Shown piece after piece: positions 33,550-41,135 of a stretch of DNA of 64,000 nt. The stretch is from Tateyamaria omphalii (GTDB taxonomy: Bacteria > Pseudomonadota > Alphaproteobacteria > Rhodobacterales > Rhodobacteraceae). The DNA lies in assembly GCF_014651375.1 (NCBI RefSeq), contig NZ_BMWT01000002.1, positions 5,477 to 69,476 of the forward strand, in the 5' to 3' direction. How positions within the stretch are numbered: the stretch's first letter is position 1; each line of letters begins with the position of its first letter. The translations under genes were made by a program, and so were the position numbers. The notes under the pieces were generated by a model. That model saw nothing but the letters and a program-made list of their open reading frames with translations. It made no database searches and was not told the DNA's origin.

Positions 33550-34119
33550 TTAGTCCCGGACCAAGAATGTCTCTACGGCACGCAGGATTTCTCCGTCCTG
33601 TATGTTTTGGAAGTTCAAGTTCAAGCCGCCTTCCGTAAGCGTGCGATCATATCGCTGCAGGCTGTACCCGCCATCTGTATCAACAAACAGGGAATACACA
33701 GTCAGGGTTTCCCCATCGATGCGCGCCCAAACATAGGGTTCGCCTTTCATTGGATCGAGTTGCACCTCGTGACCGAAAACGTTCTTTCTTTGAGCTGCCG
33801 CGTAAACGTCACCTCGACCACTGGGCACAAAATCAATGGAATAGGATTTTTCAGATAACTTACCAGATGCCCTGTGCGTGACTGACGACCACTTAACCGT
33901 GAACCCCTGTTTCGTCTCATTGATCTCAACACTCATGTCGCGCGGAATTTTTGTTCCATTCGCCTGCATGACTTCAGCACTGCCAGAGTATTGCCCAACA
34001 AAAGGTGTAATATCGGCGCGCACGGGTCCCACCATCGCGAACATCGCAGTCCCTAGCACAACGATAGCAACAATGAAGGGCCGCATTGAGCCACCAGGAA
34101 ATGCACGTGATAGGGTCAT
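33550..34119 (-). CDS. Secreted protein of unknown function
   Basis: 189 aa from the ATG at 34119; an ATG at 34086 would give a cleaner signal peptide (MRPFIVAIVVLGTAMFAMVGPVRA, cleavage after Ala). The mature domain of about 155 residues is beta-rich with several Trp/Tyr (FVGQYSGSAEVM, MKGEPYVWARIDGETLTVYSLFVDTDGGYSLQRYDRTL), reminiscent of small lipocalin- or YceI-like barrels, but no family is recognised. Convergent with sspB, with a 9-base gap. Confidence 0.7.
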   Translation of the reverse strand: MTLSRAFPGGSMRPFIVAIVVLGTAMFAMVGPVRADITPFVGQYSGSAEVMQANGTKIPRDMSVEINETKQGFTVKWSSVTHRASGKLSEKSYSIDFVPSGRGDVYAAAQRKNVFGHEVQLDPMKGEPYVWARIDGETLTVYSLFVDTDGGYSLQRYDRTLTEGGLNLNFQNIQDGEILRAVETFLVRD

Positions 34120-34296
34120 GAGTTGGTCCTTTTTCCTCCCGTTTTCTCAGATATAGGAACGCTCGCACACGGATGCACCCTCCCGTCGTCATTGTGATAT
34201 GACACAGTCGATGAACTGGCCACCGGTGCTTGTCTGTACAGCTTGTGGCCGGTAGATGCATGACACAAGAACGACACGCGCAAAAGGAGCCACGTC

Positions 34297-35688
34297 ATGG
34301 CCGATACCCGCACCGAATCTGACAGTTTTGGCCCGCTTGAGGTCGCAGCCGACAAGTACTGGGGTGCGCAGACACAACGCTCCATCATGAATTTTCCGAT
34401 CGGTTGGGAAAAGCAGCCGGTGCCTGTGGTGCGCGCGCTGGGCGTGATCAAGAAGGCCTGCGCCATGCAGAACAAGGCGCAGGGAACACTCGATGCAAAG
34501 CTGGCCGATGCAATCATTGAAGCGGCGGGTGAAGTGGTGGACGGCAAGCTGGATGACAACTTCCCGTTGGTTGTCTGGCAGACGGGCTCCGGCACGCAGT
34601 CCAACATGAACGCCAATGAGGTGATTGCAAACCGCGCGATTGAAATCCTGGGCGGCGTCATTGGCTCAAAGGAGCCGGTGCATCCAAATGATCACTGCAA
34701 TATGGGCCAATCGTCGAACGATACCTTCCCGACGGCCATGCATATCTCGACGGCGATGACCGCACGCGACGTGCTGTTGCCGGGCCTAGAAAAACTGCAT
34801 GCGGCGCTTGAAGCTAAGGTCGCGCAGTTCGACGGCATCATCAAGATCGGACGCACACACACTCAGGATGCAACGCCGCTTACGCTCAGCCAAGAATTCT
34901 CGGGCTATAGCCACCAGGTCGCCATGGGCATCCAGCGGGTCAAAGACGCGCTGGGCCGCATCTACGAACTTGCACAAGGCGGTACGGCTGTCGGCACCGG
35001 CCTGAACACCAAAGTTGGCTGGGCCGAGGCGGTCGCGGGTCACATGGCCGACATCACCGGCCTGCCCTTTGTCACCGCTCCGAACAAATTCGAAGCTTTG
35101 GCCGCACATGACGCCATGGTGGAAATCTCTGGCGCGCTGAAGACAGTCGCTGCATCCCTGTTCAAGATTGCCAACGACATTCGCCTGCTGGGCTCTGGCC
35201 CTCGCTGCGGATTGGGTGAACTTGTTCTGCCCGAGAACGAGCCAGGGTCATCCATTATGCCGGGCAAGGTGAACCCGACCCAATGCGAGGCCCTGACGCA
35301 GGTCTGTGCACACGTGATGGGCAATGACGCGGCAGTGGGCTTTGCCGGGTCGCAGGGCCATTTCGAACTGAACGTCTATAAACCCATGATGGCCTATAAC
35401 GTGCTGCAATCCATGCAGTTGCTTGGGGATGCATGTTCAGCTTTCACCGACAACCTCGTGGACGGATTGCAAGCAGACGAAACCCGTATCGACAAGTTGA
35501 TGCGCGAGTCGCTGATGCTGGTTACCGCGCTGGCGCCCGAAATCGGCTATGACAACGCCACGACGGTCGCCAAAACGGCCCACAAAAATGGTACCACGCT
35601 GATCGAGGAAGCGGTGAAACTTGGTTTCGTGACCGAGGAACGGTTCAATGAGGTCGTGCGCCCCGAAAACATGATCGGGCCAAAATGA
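34297..35688 (+). CDS. fumC: Class II fumarate hydratase (fumarase C)
   Basis: 463 aa, full length. Signatures are in order: [76 protein letters not shown] and the mobile catalytic loop [16 protein letters not shown] (near residue 318). It interconverts fumarate and malate in the TCA cycle without an iron-sulfur cluster. Its stop overlaps the DUF4169 gene (ATGA), beginning a series of three very small coupled genes. Confidence 0.97.
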   Translation: MADTRTESDSFGPLEVAADKYWGAQTQRSIMNFPIGWEKQPVPVVRALGVIKKACAMQNKAQGTLDAKLADAIIEAAGEVVDGKLDDNFPLVVWQTGSGTQSNMNANEVIANRAIEILGGVIGSKEPVHPNDHCNMGQSSNDTFPTAMHISTAMTARDVLLPGLEKLHAALEAKVAQFDGIIKIGRTHTQDATPLTLSQEFSGYSHQVAMGIQRVKDALGRIYELAQGGTAVGTGLNTKVGWAEAVAGHMADITGLPFVTAPNKFEALAAHDAMVEISGALKTVAASLFKIANDIRLLGSGPRCGLGELVLPENEPGSSIMPGKVNPTQCEALTQVCAHVMGNDAAVGFAGSQGHFELNVYKPMMAYNVLQSMQLLGDACSAFTDNLVDGLQADETRIDKLMRESLMLVTALAPEIGYDNATTVAKTAHKNGTTLIEEAVKLGFVTEERFNEVVRPENMIGPK

Positions 35689-35897
35689 CCACGCCCATCA
35701 ACCTGAACAAGGTGCGTAAGGCGCGCGCACGTGCAGATAAGAAAGCACGTGCCGACGCCAATGCGATCACGTTCGGATTGACCAAGGCAGAGAAAGATCA
35801 CGCAAAGCGGGAAAACTCCCGGTCTGCGCGAGATTTGGACGGCAAAGCCGCCGAAACGTCCCCGTATGGTGCAAATGGTGGCGATAAAAAGCCATAA
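35685..35897 (+). CDS. DUF4169 family small basic protein
   Basis: 70 aa. [33 protein letters not shown] is the DUF4169 core: a Lys/Arg/Ala-rich helix with strong positive charge. It overlaps the fumC stop by 4 bases. The family is found downstream of fumC in other Rhodobacterales and may bind RNA, DNA or membranes; function unknown. Confidence 0.85.
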   Translation: MTTPINLNKVRKARARADKKARADANAITFGLTKAEKDHAKRENSRSARDLDGKAAETSPYGANGGDKKP

Positions 35898-35938
35898 ACA
35901 CAGGTCAAATTGTCTGCGCAAAGAGTTACAGGTGTTCT

Positions 35939-36100
35939 ATGACACAGCCCCATAACACAGCCGTGCGCGACCAAATTCGTGCCTTGCGTCGGGCGCGACG
36001 CTACATTCGTGCCAACCAAGGTTCGTTGGCGCGCTTGCTGAATACGTATGAGCGTATTGCGCAGCTCGATCCGTCCCGGCGGTTCTGGGCTGAGCAGTGA
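35939..36100 (+). CDS. 53-residue basic protein in the fumC operon
   Basis: ATG at 35939 to TGA at 36098-36100; protein MTQPHNTAVRDQIRALRRARRY..., Arg-rich, predicted to be one amphipathic helix followed by LARLLNTYERIAQLDPSRRFWAEQ. Its stop overlaps the GTG start of the next gene (GTGA), which supports it being translated. No family recognised. Its basic helix and context with a ribbon-helix-helix protein suggest nucleic-acid binding, but this is weak. Confidence 0.55.
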   Translation: MTQPHNTAVRDQIRALRRARRYIRANQGSLARLLNTYERIAQLDPSRRFWAEQ

Positions 36101-36315
36101 GCACCCGGCCACAAAAGCACTCCCTCACCCTCAAAGGGCACCGAACCAGCGTGTCACTGGAGCCTGAATTCTGGAAAGCCTTTCGCATGATCGCGGAAGA
36201 AGAGCACAGACCGATCAATGACTTGGCCGCCGAAATTGATGCAAGTCGTGGCACAGATGTCGGTCTTGCATCAGCCATTCGCGTCTATGTACTCAAGCGT
36301 TGGATGAACCGTTAA
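36097..36315 (+). CDS. Ribbon-helix-helix domain protein
   Basis: 72 aa with a GTG start overlapping the preceding stop. HSLTLKGHRTSVSLEPEFWKAFRMIAEE is the RHH_4 pattern: a short DNA-contacting strand then two helices (IAEEEHRPINDLAAEIDASRG). Such small proteins are alphaproteobacterial DNA-binding factors of unknown targets. Last gene of the fumC run; a hairpin follows at 36337-36363. Confidence 0.82.
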   Translation: MSTRPQKHSLTLKGHRTSVSLEPEFWKAFRMIAEEEHRPINDLAAEIDASRGTDVGLASAIRVYVLKRWMNR

Positions 36316-36336
36316 GCACAAATGGCCATGACAAGT

Positions 36337-36363
36337 CGCCGTGCTGAACGACGTAGCACGGCG
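36337..36363 (+). terminator. Hairpin after the fumC-RHH run
   Basis: CGCCGTGCT and AGCACGGCG form a perfect 9-bp inverted repeat with a 9-base loop, 22 bases after the RHH stop codon. It lacks a clear T-run, so it may be a factor-dependent terminator or RNA 3' stabiliser. A smaller hairpin with six T residues in its loop region (36390-36413, minus strand) lies between it and the aldolase gene. Confidence 0.55.
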
Positions 36364-36437
36364 ATTCAGTAAACTCAGACAAGACGCCACCCGCCCTCAT
36401 AAAAAAGAGCGGGTTCAGAGTGTTCGTCTTTGGTAAA

Positions 36438-37331
36438 CTAAGCGATAGACGCTTCAAAAATCTGGTTGATGTTGCCACCAAGCGCGGCGTGGAACCCATC
36501 ATCACTCATGTCGCGCTGCAAACCTTCGGTCAGGGCACGGCTGAAGCTTGCGATCATCTTGTGGTTCTGGGACAGCCGCGCGCTCGCATCTTGCGTGGAA
36601 TATCCGCCAGACAAGGCCACAACACGCTGAACACGCGGATGATCGGCCAACGCATCATAGAGGCCGGGCTGCTCGGGCAACGTCAACTTGAGCATGATGT
36701 CCTGCCCGTCCTTCAGAGCTTCGGTTTGCGCCATCAATGCGTCGGCCAGCATCTCTTCGGCCTGCGCCTTGGTTTCGGAATGAATATTCACCTCCGGCTC
36801 AATGATCGGAACCATACCAGCAGCAATCACTTCTTGGGCGACATCGAACTGGTTGGCGACGATCGCCTTGATCCCAGCTGCATTGGCCGTGTGCACAACC
36901 GACCGTTCCTTGGTGCCGTAGATGCCCATTGCCTTTGCTTCGGCCAAGGTGTCTGCAAGGCCGGGAATAGCCTTCAGCAACTGAACGCCGTCAGCTTCGT
37001 CCTGCAACCCTTTGTCAATCTTCAGAAAAGGAACAACACCCCGCTTGTTCCACAGATAAGCAGGAACCGCCTGTCCCTCGATCCGCTCACGAAGCGTCTT
37101 TTCGAACAGAATCGCACCAATGACTTTGGAACTTGTGAAATCCGGGCTCAGGATAATGCGCTCGCGCATTTTCTGGATCTCGGCAAACATCTCGTCCTCG
37201 GACGCGTAGTCCGATGCATCCACACCGTAGAGCGCCAACGCCTTGGGCGTGGATCCCCCCGACTGGTCCAATGCAGCAATAAAGCCGCTTCCGTTTTCCA
37301 TCTGGTCCCGCATCTTGGCAAAGTCGGTCAT
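36438..37331 (-). CDS. Class I fructose-bisphosphate aldolase
   Basis: 297 aa from the ATG at 37331, with GGAG upstream; upstream ATGs at 37349 and 37448 are less likely. ENGSGFIAALDQSGGSTPKAL near the N-terminus, VVPFLKIDKGLQ with a candidate lysine, IEPEVNI and VALSGGYSTQDA match the bacterial class I (Schiff base) aldolase with a C-terminal ending IFEASIA. It cleaves fructose-1,6-bisphosphate to DHAP and glyceraldehyde-3-phosphate, likely for gluconeogenesis in this type of marine heterotroph. Monocistronic. Confidence 0.93.
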   Translation of the reverse strand: MTDFAKMRDQMENGSGFIAALDQSGGSTPKALALYGVDASDYASEDEMFAEIQKMRERIILSPDFTSSKVIGAILFEKTLRERIEGQAVPAYLWNKRGVVPFLKIDKGLQDEADGVQLLKAIPGLADTLAEAKAMGIYGTKERSVVHTANAAGIKAIVANQFDVAQEVIAAGMVPIIEPEVNIHSETKAQAEEMLADALMAQTEALKDGQDIMLKLTLPEQPGLYDALADHPRVQRVVALSGGYSTQDASARLSQNHKMIASFSRALTEGLQRDMSDDGFHAALGGNINQIFEASIA

Positions 37332-37416
37332 ACCGTGCTCCAAAGTCATGACTTCAATTACGTCAGACCTAACGCATTCCTGACCCGCAAGAAATCCCGC
37401 CAAGCCACTGTTTGCG

Positions 37417-38757
37417 CTATCTTTTGCCGATCTGGAGCCAGATTCCACCTTTTGACCGGACCGTCAGGTGCGCGACGGGTATGGGGACACGCCCCTCTGC
37501 GCACGATACCCTCGCATCACGCAGCAGCCGAGCCAGAATCAGCGGCCCTTCGACCATGGCAAAGCCAGCGCCTGTACAAACGCGCGCGCCGGCGGAAAAC
37601 GGAATGTAGGCGTCTCGCCCGCAGGTCTTGCCGTTCTCGGTTTGCCACCGCGCCGGATCGAATTCATCTGGACGCTCCCACAGCCGCTCGTGACGGTGCA
37701 AATGCCAAGGGCTTAGCACCAACTGGCTGCCCTTGGGCACGTCCCGATCCCGAAACCGTTCAGGACAGGTCGCCTCACGCACCATCATGGGGACGGGCGG
37801 GTAAAGGCGAAGCGTCTCGCGGAATACGTCCCGCGTCACCGGCAGTTTGGACATGACTGCGAAATCACAATCCTTCAAAGCCACCGCCTCAGCTGCCACT
37901 TTCTCCTGCCAGTCAGGAAACAGCGCCAGCAAGTACAGAGCCCACGCCAAGGCCGATGCGCTGGTTTCGTGTCCCGCAAGGAAAAAGATCGCAACCTGAT
38001 CCACCATTTCTTCGGGGGAAAAGGTTTCGCCCGTTTCAGGATCAGGGGTCGTCATGATTTTGGTCGCCAGATCATCCGGCGCCGTGCCCTCGGCAATTTC
38101 CTTTGCGCGTTGATCAACCAACTTGGCAATCAACGCCCGAATACGCGCCGCGCTGGCCCTGGTGTCACGACGGAAAAAGCGCGGCATCCAACGTGGCAAC
38201 GGTACGAAAGCCGCAATATTCAGGATGGGCTGGCTGCGTTGATACGCACGGAATTCGTGGAAAACGGCGCTCGCCAACGCGTCCTCGATCGGAATGGAGA
38301 AGAGTGTGCGAAAAATAACATCGGCCGCCGCATGGCTTGTCTGTTCCTCAATCTCAACCAAACCTTCGGGTAAACGCACCGCGGCAGCTTCAGAAGCATC
38401 CCACATGGCGGGGAATGTCTCGCGCAGGCGCCCGCCCTCAAACGCCGGATCAATGATGCGTCGCTGTCGTTTCCACGTCTCGCCATTGGTCAGAAACACG
38501 GAATTCCCAAGGAGAGGACGCAGGCCCTCGCTCACGCGGTCAGATTTCGGAAAGTCCGCGGGACGATCTTTTAGGACTGTTTTTACCAACTCCGGTTGAT
38601 TCATCAGGTAACTGCGAAAAAACGGCGTCCGAAACTCGGCCATCCACGCGCGATAGAGACGAGCCGGCTGAGCCGACAAGATGTCCTGCCGAAAAAGACG
38701 TGCATATCGCCGGAGAGACACACGATCAGGGCGGCTGGGTGGTTTGGGTGGGATCAT
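37417..38757 (-). CDS. Cytochrome P450
   Basis: 446 aa. The I-helix AIFFLAGHETSASALAWAL carries the oxygen-activating (A/G)GxxT pattern, ETLR is the ExxR pair of helix K, and FSAGARVCTGAGFAMVEG near residue 390 is the heme-binding loop with the axial Cys. The CYP group cannot be fixed by eye. It is soluble by sequence, since no N-terminal anchor is seen. Its start overlaps the end of the upstream hydrolase by 4 bases (ATGA), so the two probably act together. No ferredoxin or reductase gene is adjacent. Confidence 0.92.
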   Translation of the reverse strand: MIPPKPPSRPDRVSLRRYARLFRQDILSAQPARLYRAWMAEFRTPFFRSYLMNQPELVKTVLKDRPADFPKSDRVSEGLRPLLGNSVFLTNGETWKRQRRIIDPAFEGGRLRETFPAMWDASEAAAVRLPEGLVEIEEQTSHAAADVIFRTLFSIPIEDALASAVFHEFRAYQRSQPILNIAAFVPLPRWMPRFFRRDTRASAARIRALIAKLVDQRAKEIAEGTAPDDLATKIMTTPDPETGETFSPEEMVDQVAIFFLAGHETSASALAWALYLLALFPDWQEKVAAEAVALKDCDFAVMSKLPVTRDVFRETLRLYPPVPMMVREATCPERFRDRDVPKGSQLVLSPWHLHRHERLWERPDEFDPARWQTENGKTCGRDAYIPFSAGARVCTGAGFAMVEGPLILARLLRDARVSCAEGRVPIPVAHLTVRSKGGIWLQIGKR

Positions 38758-39974
38758 GCGGCAACTGACGTGTATTTCGACACCGCGTGATCGATGCGCG
38801 ATTTGGACGGTGGTCGACCGGCATAACGGTCCGCCAAAGTCAGTGGACCTGCTGTGATCTGGAAATAGTCATAGTCCCTGGGGCGATCGAACGCACACAG
38901 ATACTGAAAATGCAGCCGAAAGAAACGCCATCGCAGCTCTTTCCATCGCGCCGGGCTAAGTGTTTGAGTGAAGGCAGCCGAGAACACCAAAGGCCAACGC
39001 TTGTTGTGCGGTGCAACACCAGAGACCGAAACGGGATCACACAGCGCAAAGGCGCATCCATCGCCCGGAGCCGTTACGTCGACCCATGTCAACGCGTCCT
39101 GCGCCGACAGATATTGCAGATCGGCACGCAGGCGGTGTGCGTCCGGTAAGAAGGAGACCATGGGCACGACCTGGCCCAAGGACAGAAATGCCAGAGCAGG
39201 GCCATTGGCGGGCACCTGCCCCGTCCGGATCAAGTCTGCCAAGATCGAAACCGCCAGATGGGCACCAGACGAATGACCAACGATCAGCACTTCATCCACG
39301 TCTTCTGACAGGGCCGACGCTATGCTGCAGCGGAAGTCACGCATACGCTCTTCCAATGCAGGTGGGTTCGCCCCATTGGACGCAGCAGAATAGGCATAGT
39401 CATGCATGAGGTAGTAGGCAAAGATCTTGCCATCCTTTGCCTTGAACCAACGTAATAGAGTGATACAGGCCGCAGCGCCGAGAAGCAGGCCGCCCCATGC
39501 TCCAACGGACCCAAAGGCTGCGCCGACGCGCCACAGGCCGTACCAGAGAAGGAGGCCCAGCAACGCCTGTCCCAGCAACATGCCAACGGGATACAAGGCC
39601 GCAATCACAGGCCCCTTCCGCAATCGCATCAATCGGCGCAGAGCACCCGAGGCAATGTACGTCCATGCGGTCTGCACCAATTGCAGGTATGTGTCGGGTA
39701 TCGAAGCCTCCATTGACCCACGCACAATGTCGGACCAGACCAGCACCTCGATATCTGCATGCGCATTTGCGCCATCGATTTCGGCATCAACCTGCCAACC
39801 GTAATGTTCGGATTTGGAGGCCGGATGCAGCGCAATCTGGTAGCCCGAGATTTCCGCCTGAGCCGCACCTTCCTTACGATAGAGTTCACGGTAGCGACGG
39901 GGATGAATCGGGTCATAGCCCGGAATGTAGAACACCCGGCGACGCGAGACGGATTTTGGATGCGGCCTGCTCAT
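38754..39974 (-). CDS. Membrane-anchored alpha/beta-hydrolase-like protein
   Basis: 406 aa. Residues about 12-30 (RRRVFYIPGYDPIHPRRYRELY) form the oxyanion start of a hydrolase fold; two membrane helices near 120-175 interrupt it; VDEVLIVGHSSGAHLAVSI near residue 244 holds GHSSG, the nucleophile elbow with the catalytic Ser; a candidate Asp/His pair lies in the last third. The insertion of membrane helices is unusual and suggests a lipid or hydrophobic ester substrate at the inner membrane. Coupled to the P450 by a 4-base overlap. Confidence 0.75.
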   Translation of the reverse strand: MSRPHPKSVSRRRVFYIPGYDPIHPRRYRELYRKEGAAQAEISGYQIALHPASKSEHYGWQVDAEIDGANAHADIEVLVWSDIVRGSMEASIPDTYLQLVQTAWTYIASGALRRLMRLRKGPVIAALYPVGMLLGQALLGLLLWYGLWRVGAAFGSVGAWGGLLLGAAACITLLRWFKAKDGKIFAYYLMHDYAYSAASNGANPPALEERMRDFRCSIASALSEDVDEVLIVGHSSGAHLAVSILADLIRTGQVPANGPALAFLSLGQVVPMVSFLPDAHRLRADLQYLSAQDALTWVDVTAPGDGCAFALCDPVSVSGVAPHNKRWPLVFSAAFTQTLSPARWKELRWRFFRLHFQYLCAFDRPRDYDYFQITAGPLTLADRYAGRPPSKSRIDHAVSKYTSVAA

Positions 39975-40033
39975 TCATGCACCTTTTGGTGCAACCTAAC
40001 GCGCTTCTACGGCCAAAGTAAGGCTGTGACTGC

Positions 40034-40795
40034 TTAGCCTAACGTGGCGAGTGCAGGGAACTGTTCAAGCAGCCAGAACGAGAAGCGTGTGAACAGCCCA
40101 AACAGCATTGCGGCGCCGACCACCAACAGCAACCCGCCCATAACCTTTTCAATCAAGGCCATGTGCCGTTTGATCCTGTTCATGAAGCCCATCGCGCGGC
40201 TCATGAACATCGCGGCCAACAGGAATGGAATGCCCAGACCGGCCGCGTATATGCCAAGCAGGAATGTCCCCCGTGTGACCGAGGCTTCGGATGCAGCAAG
40301 GGTCAGAATGGCACCCAGTTGCGGGCCGATGCACGGGGTCCAGCCAAATGCGAAAGCCAATCCAAGGATATACGCACCAAAGGATGACCCACCCTGATCC
40401 CCGGCATCCATCCGGGCCTCGCGATCGAGGAACGGAATGCGGAACACGCCCAGAAAATGCAGGCCAAACACCATGATCACCGCGCCGGATATCTGTGCGA
40501 ACAGTATCTGGTTCTGTAAAAAGAACGCGCCAAAGGCCGACGCGGCGAAACCGAGAATGATGAAGACGGTCGACAGGCCAAGCACAAAAAACAACGCAGT
40601 GACAGTGGCACGGTTGCGACCGGATTGCCCTTCCGACATCTCTCCCACGGTCATTCCCGACATGTACGCCAGATAGGGCGGCACAATCGGCAGCACACAT
40701 GGGCTGAGAAAGCTGATGATGCCAGCAAGAAGCGCAACGCTCATGGCAGGGATCAGGCTTGCGTCGATGATATCGATTCCGAACATATCACCCAC
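40034..40795 (-). CDS. ccdA: CcdA, thiol transport protein for cytochrome c biogenesis
   Basis: 253 aa, six or seven membrane helices. The two redox cysteines lie in FLSPCVLPIVPPYLAYMSG (near residue 33) and FGWTPCIGPQLGAILTLA (near residue 150). CcdA passes electrons from cytoplasmic thioredoxin to periplasmic thiol proteins for heme c attachment. The start may be the ATG at 40786. Divergent from tusA with about 85 bases between. Confidence 0.93.
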   Translation of the reverse strand: MGDMFGIDIIDASLIPAMSVALLAGIISFLSPCVLPIVPPYLAYMSGMTVGEMSEGQSGRNRATVTALFFVLGLSTVFIILGFAASAFGAFFLQNQILFAQISGAVIMVFGLHFLGVFRIPFLDREARMDAGDQGGSSFGAYILGLAFAFGWTPCIGPQLGAILTLAASEASVTRGTFLLGIYAAGLGIPFLLAAMFMSRAMGFMNRIKRHMALIEKVMGGLLLVVGAAMLFGLFTRFSFWLLEQFPALATLG

Positions 40796-40879
40796 CTAAC
40801 CGTCCTTGTCCCGCACGTCACCTGCGACACGGTCACATGTCTGTGGACAGGATGTAACATCGCGCCTATTTCGGATTCC

Positions 40880-41107
40880 ATGAATGACGCACATGAACTT
40901 GATGCGGTTGGGCTGCTATGTCCCCTGCCCGTCCTAAAGGCGCGCAAGCGCATGCAGAACCTGGCCTCCGGCGATTTGCTGGTTATCACGGCTGACGATC
41001 CGGCGGCTGTGGTGGATGTACCCCACTTTTGCACAGAAGCCGGTCATACGCTTGAGTCAGCCGACACGGATGGTCCGATCCAGCGATACACCATCCGCAA
41101 AGGATAA
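40880..41107 (+). CDS. TusA-family sulfur carrier protein
   Basis: 75 aa. ELDAVGLLCPLPVLKARKRMQNL near the N-terminus contains the CPxP motif with the persulfide Cys near residue 15, and DDPAAVVDVPHFCTEAGHTL is the conserved second half. It hands sulfur to tRNA 2-thiolation or other acceptors. A terminator follows immediately, and the convergent rne gene ends 28 bases later. Confidence 0.92.
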   Translation: MNDAHELDAVGLLCPLPVLKARKRMQNLASGDLLVITADDPAAVVDVPHFCTEAGHTLESADTDGPIQRYTIRKG

Positions 41108-41108
41108 G

Positions 41109-41135
41109 GGCGCGCCACCGGCACGCCCCTTTTTC
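41109..41135 (+). terminator. Terminator after tusA
   Basis: GGGCG and CGCCC form a 5-bp GC stem around a short loop and are followed by a run of five T, just after the tusA stop codon. It lies between the convergent tusA and rne stop codons; the T-run favours the tusA direction. Confidence 0.7.
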
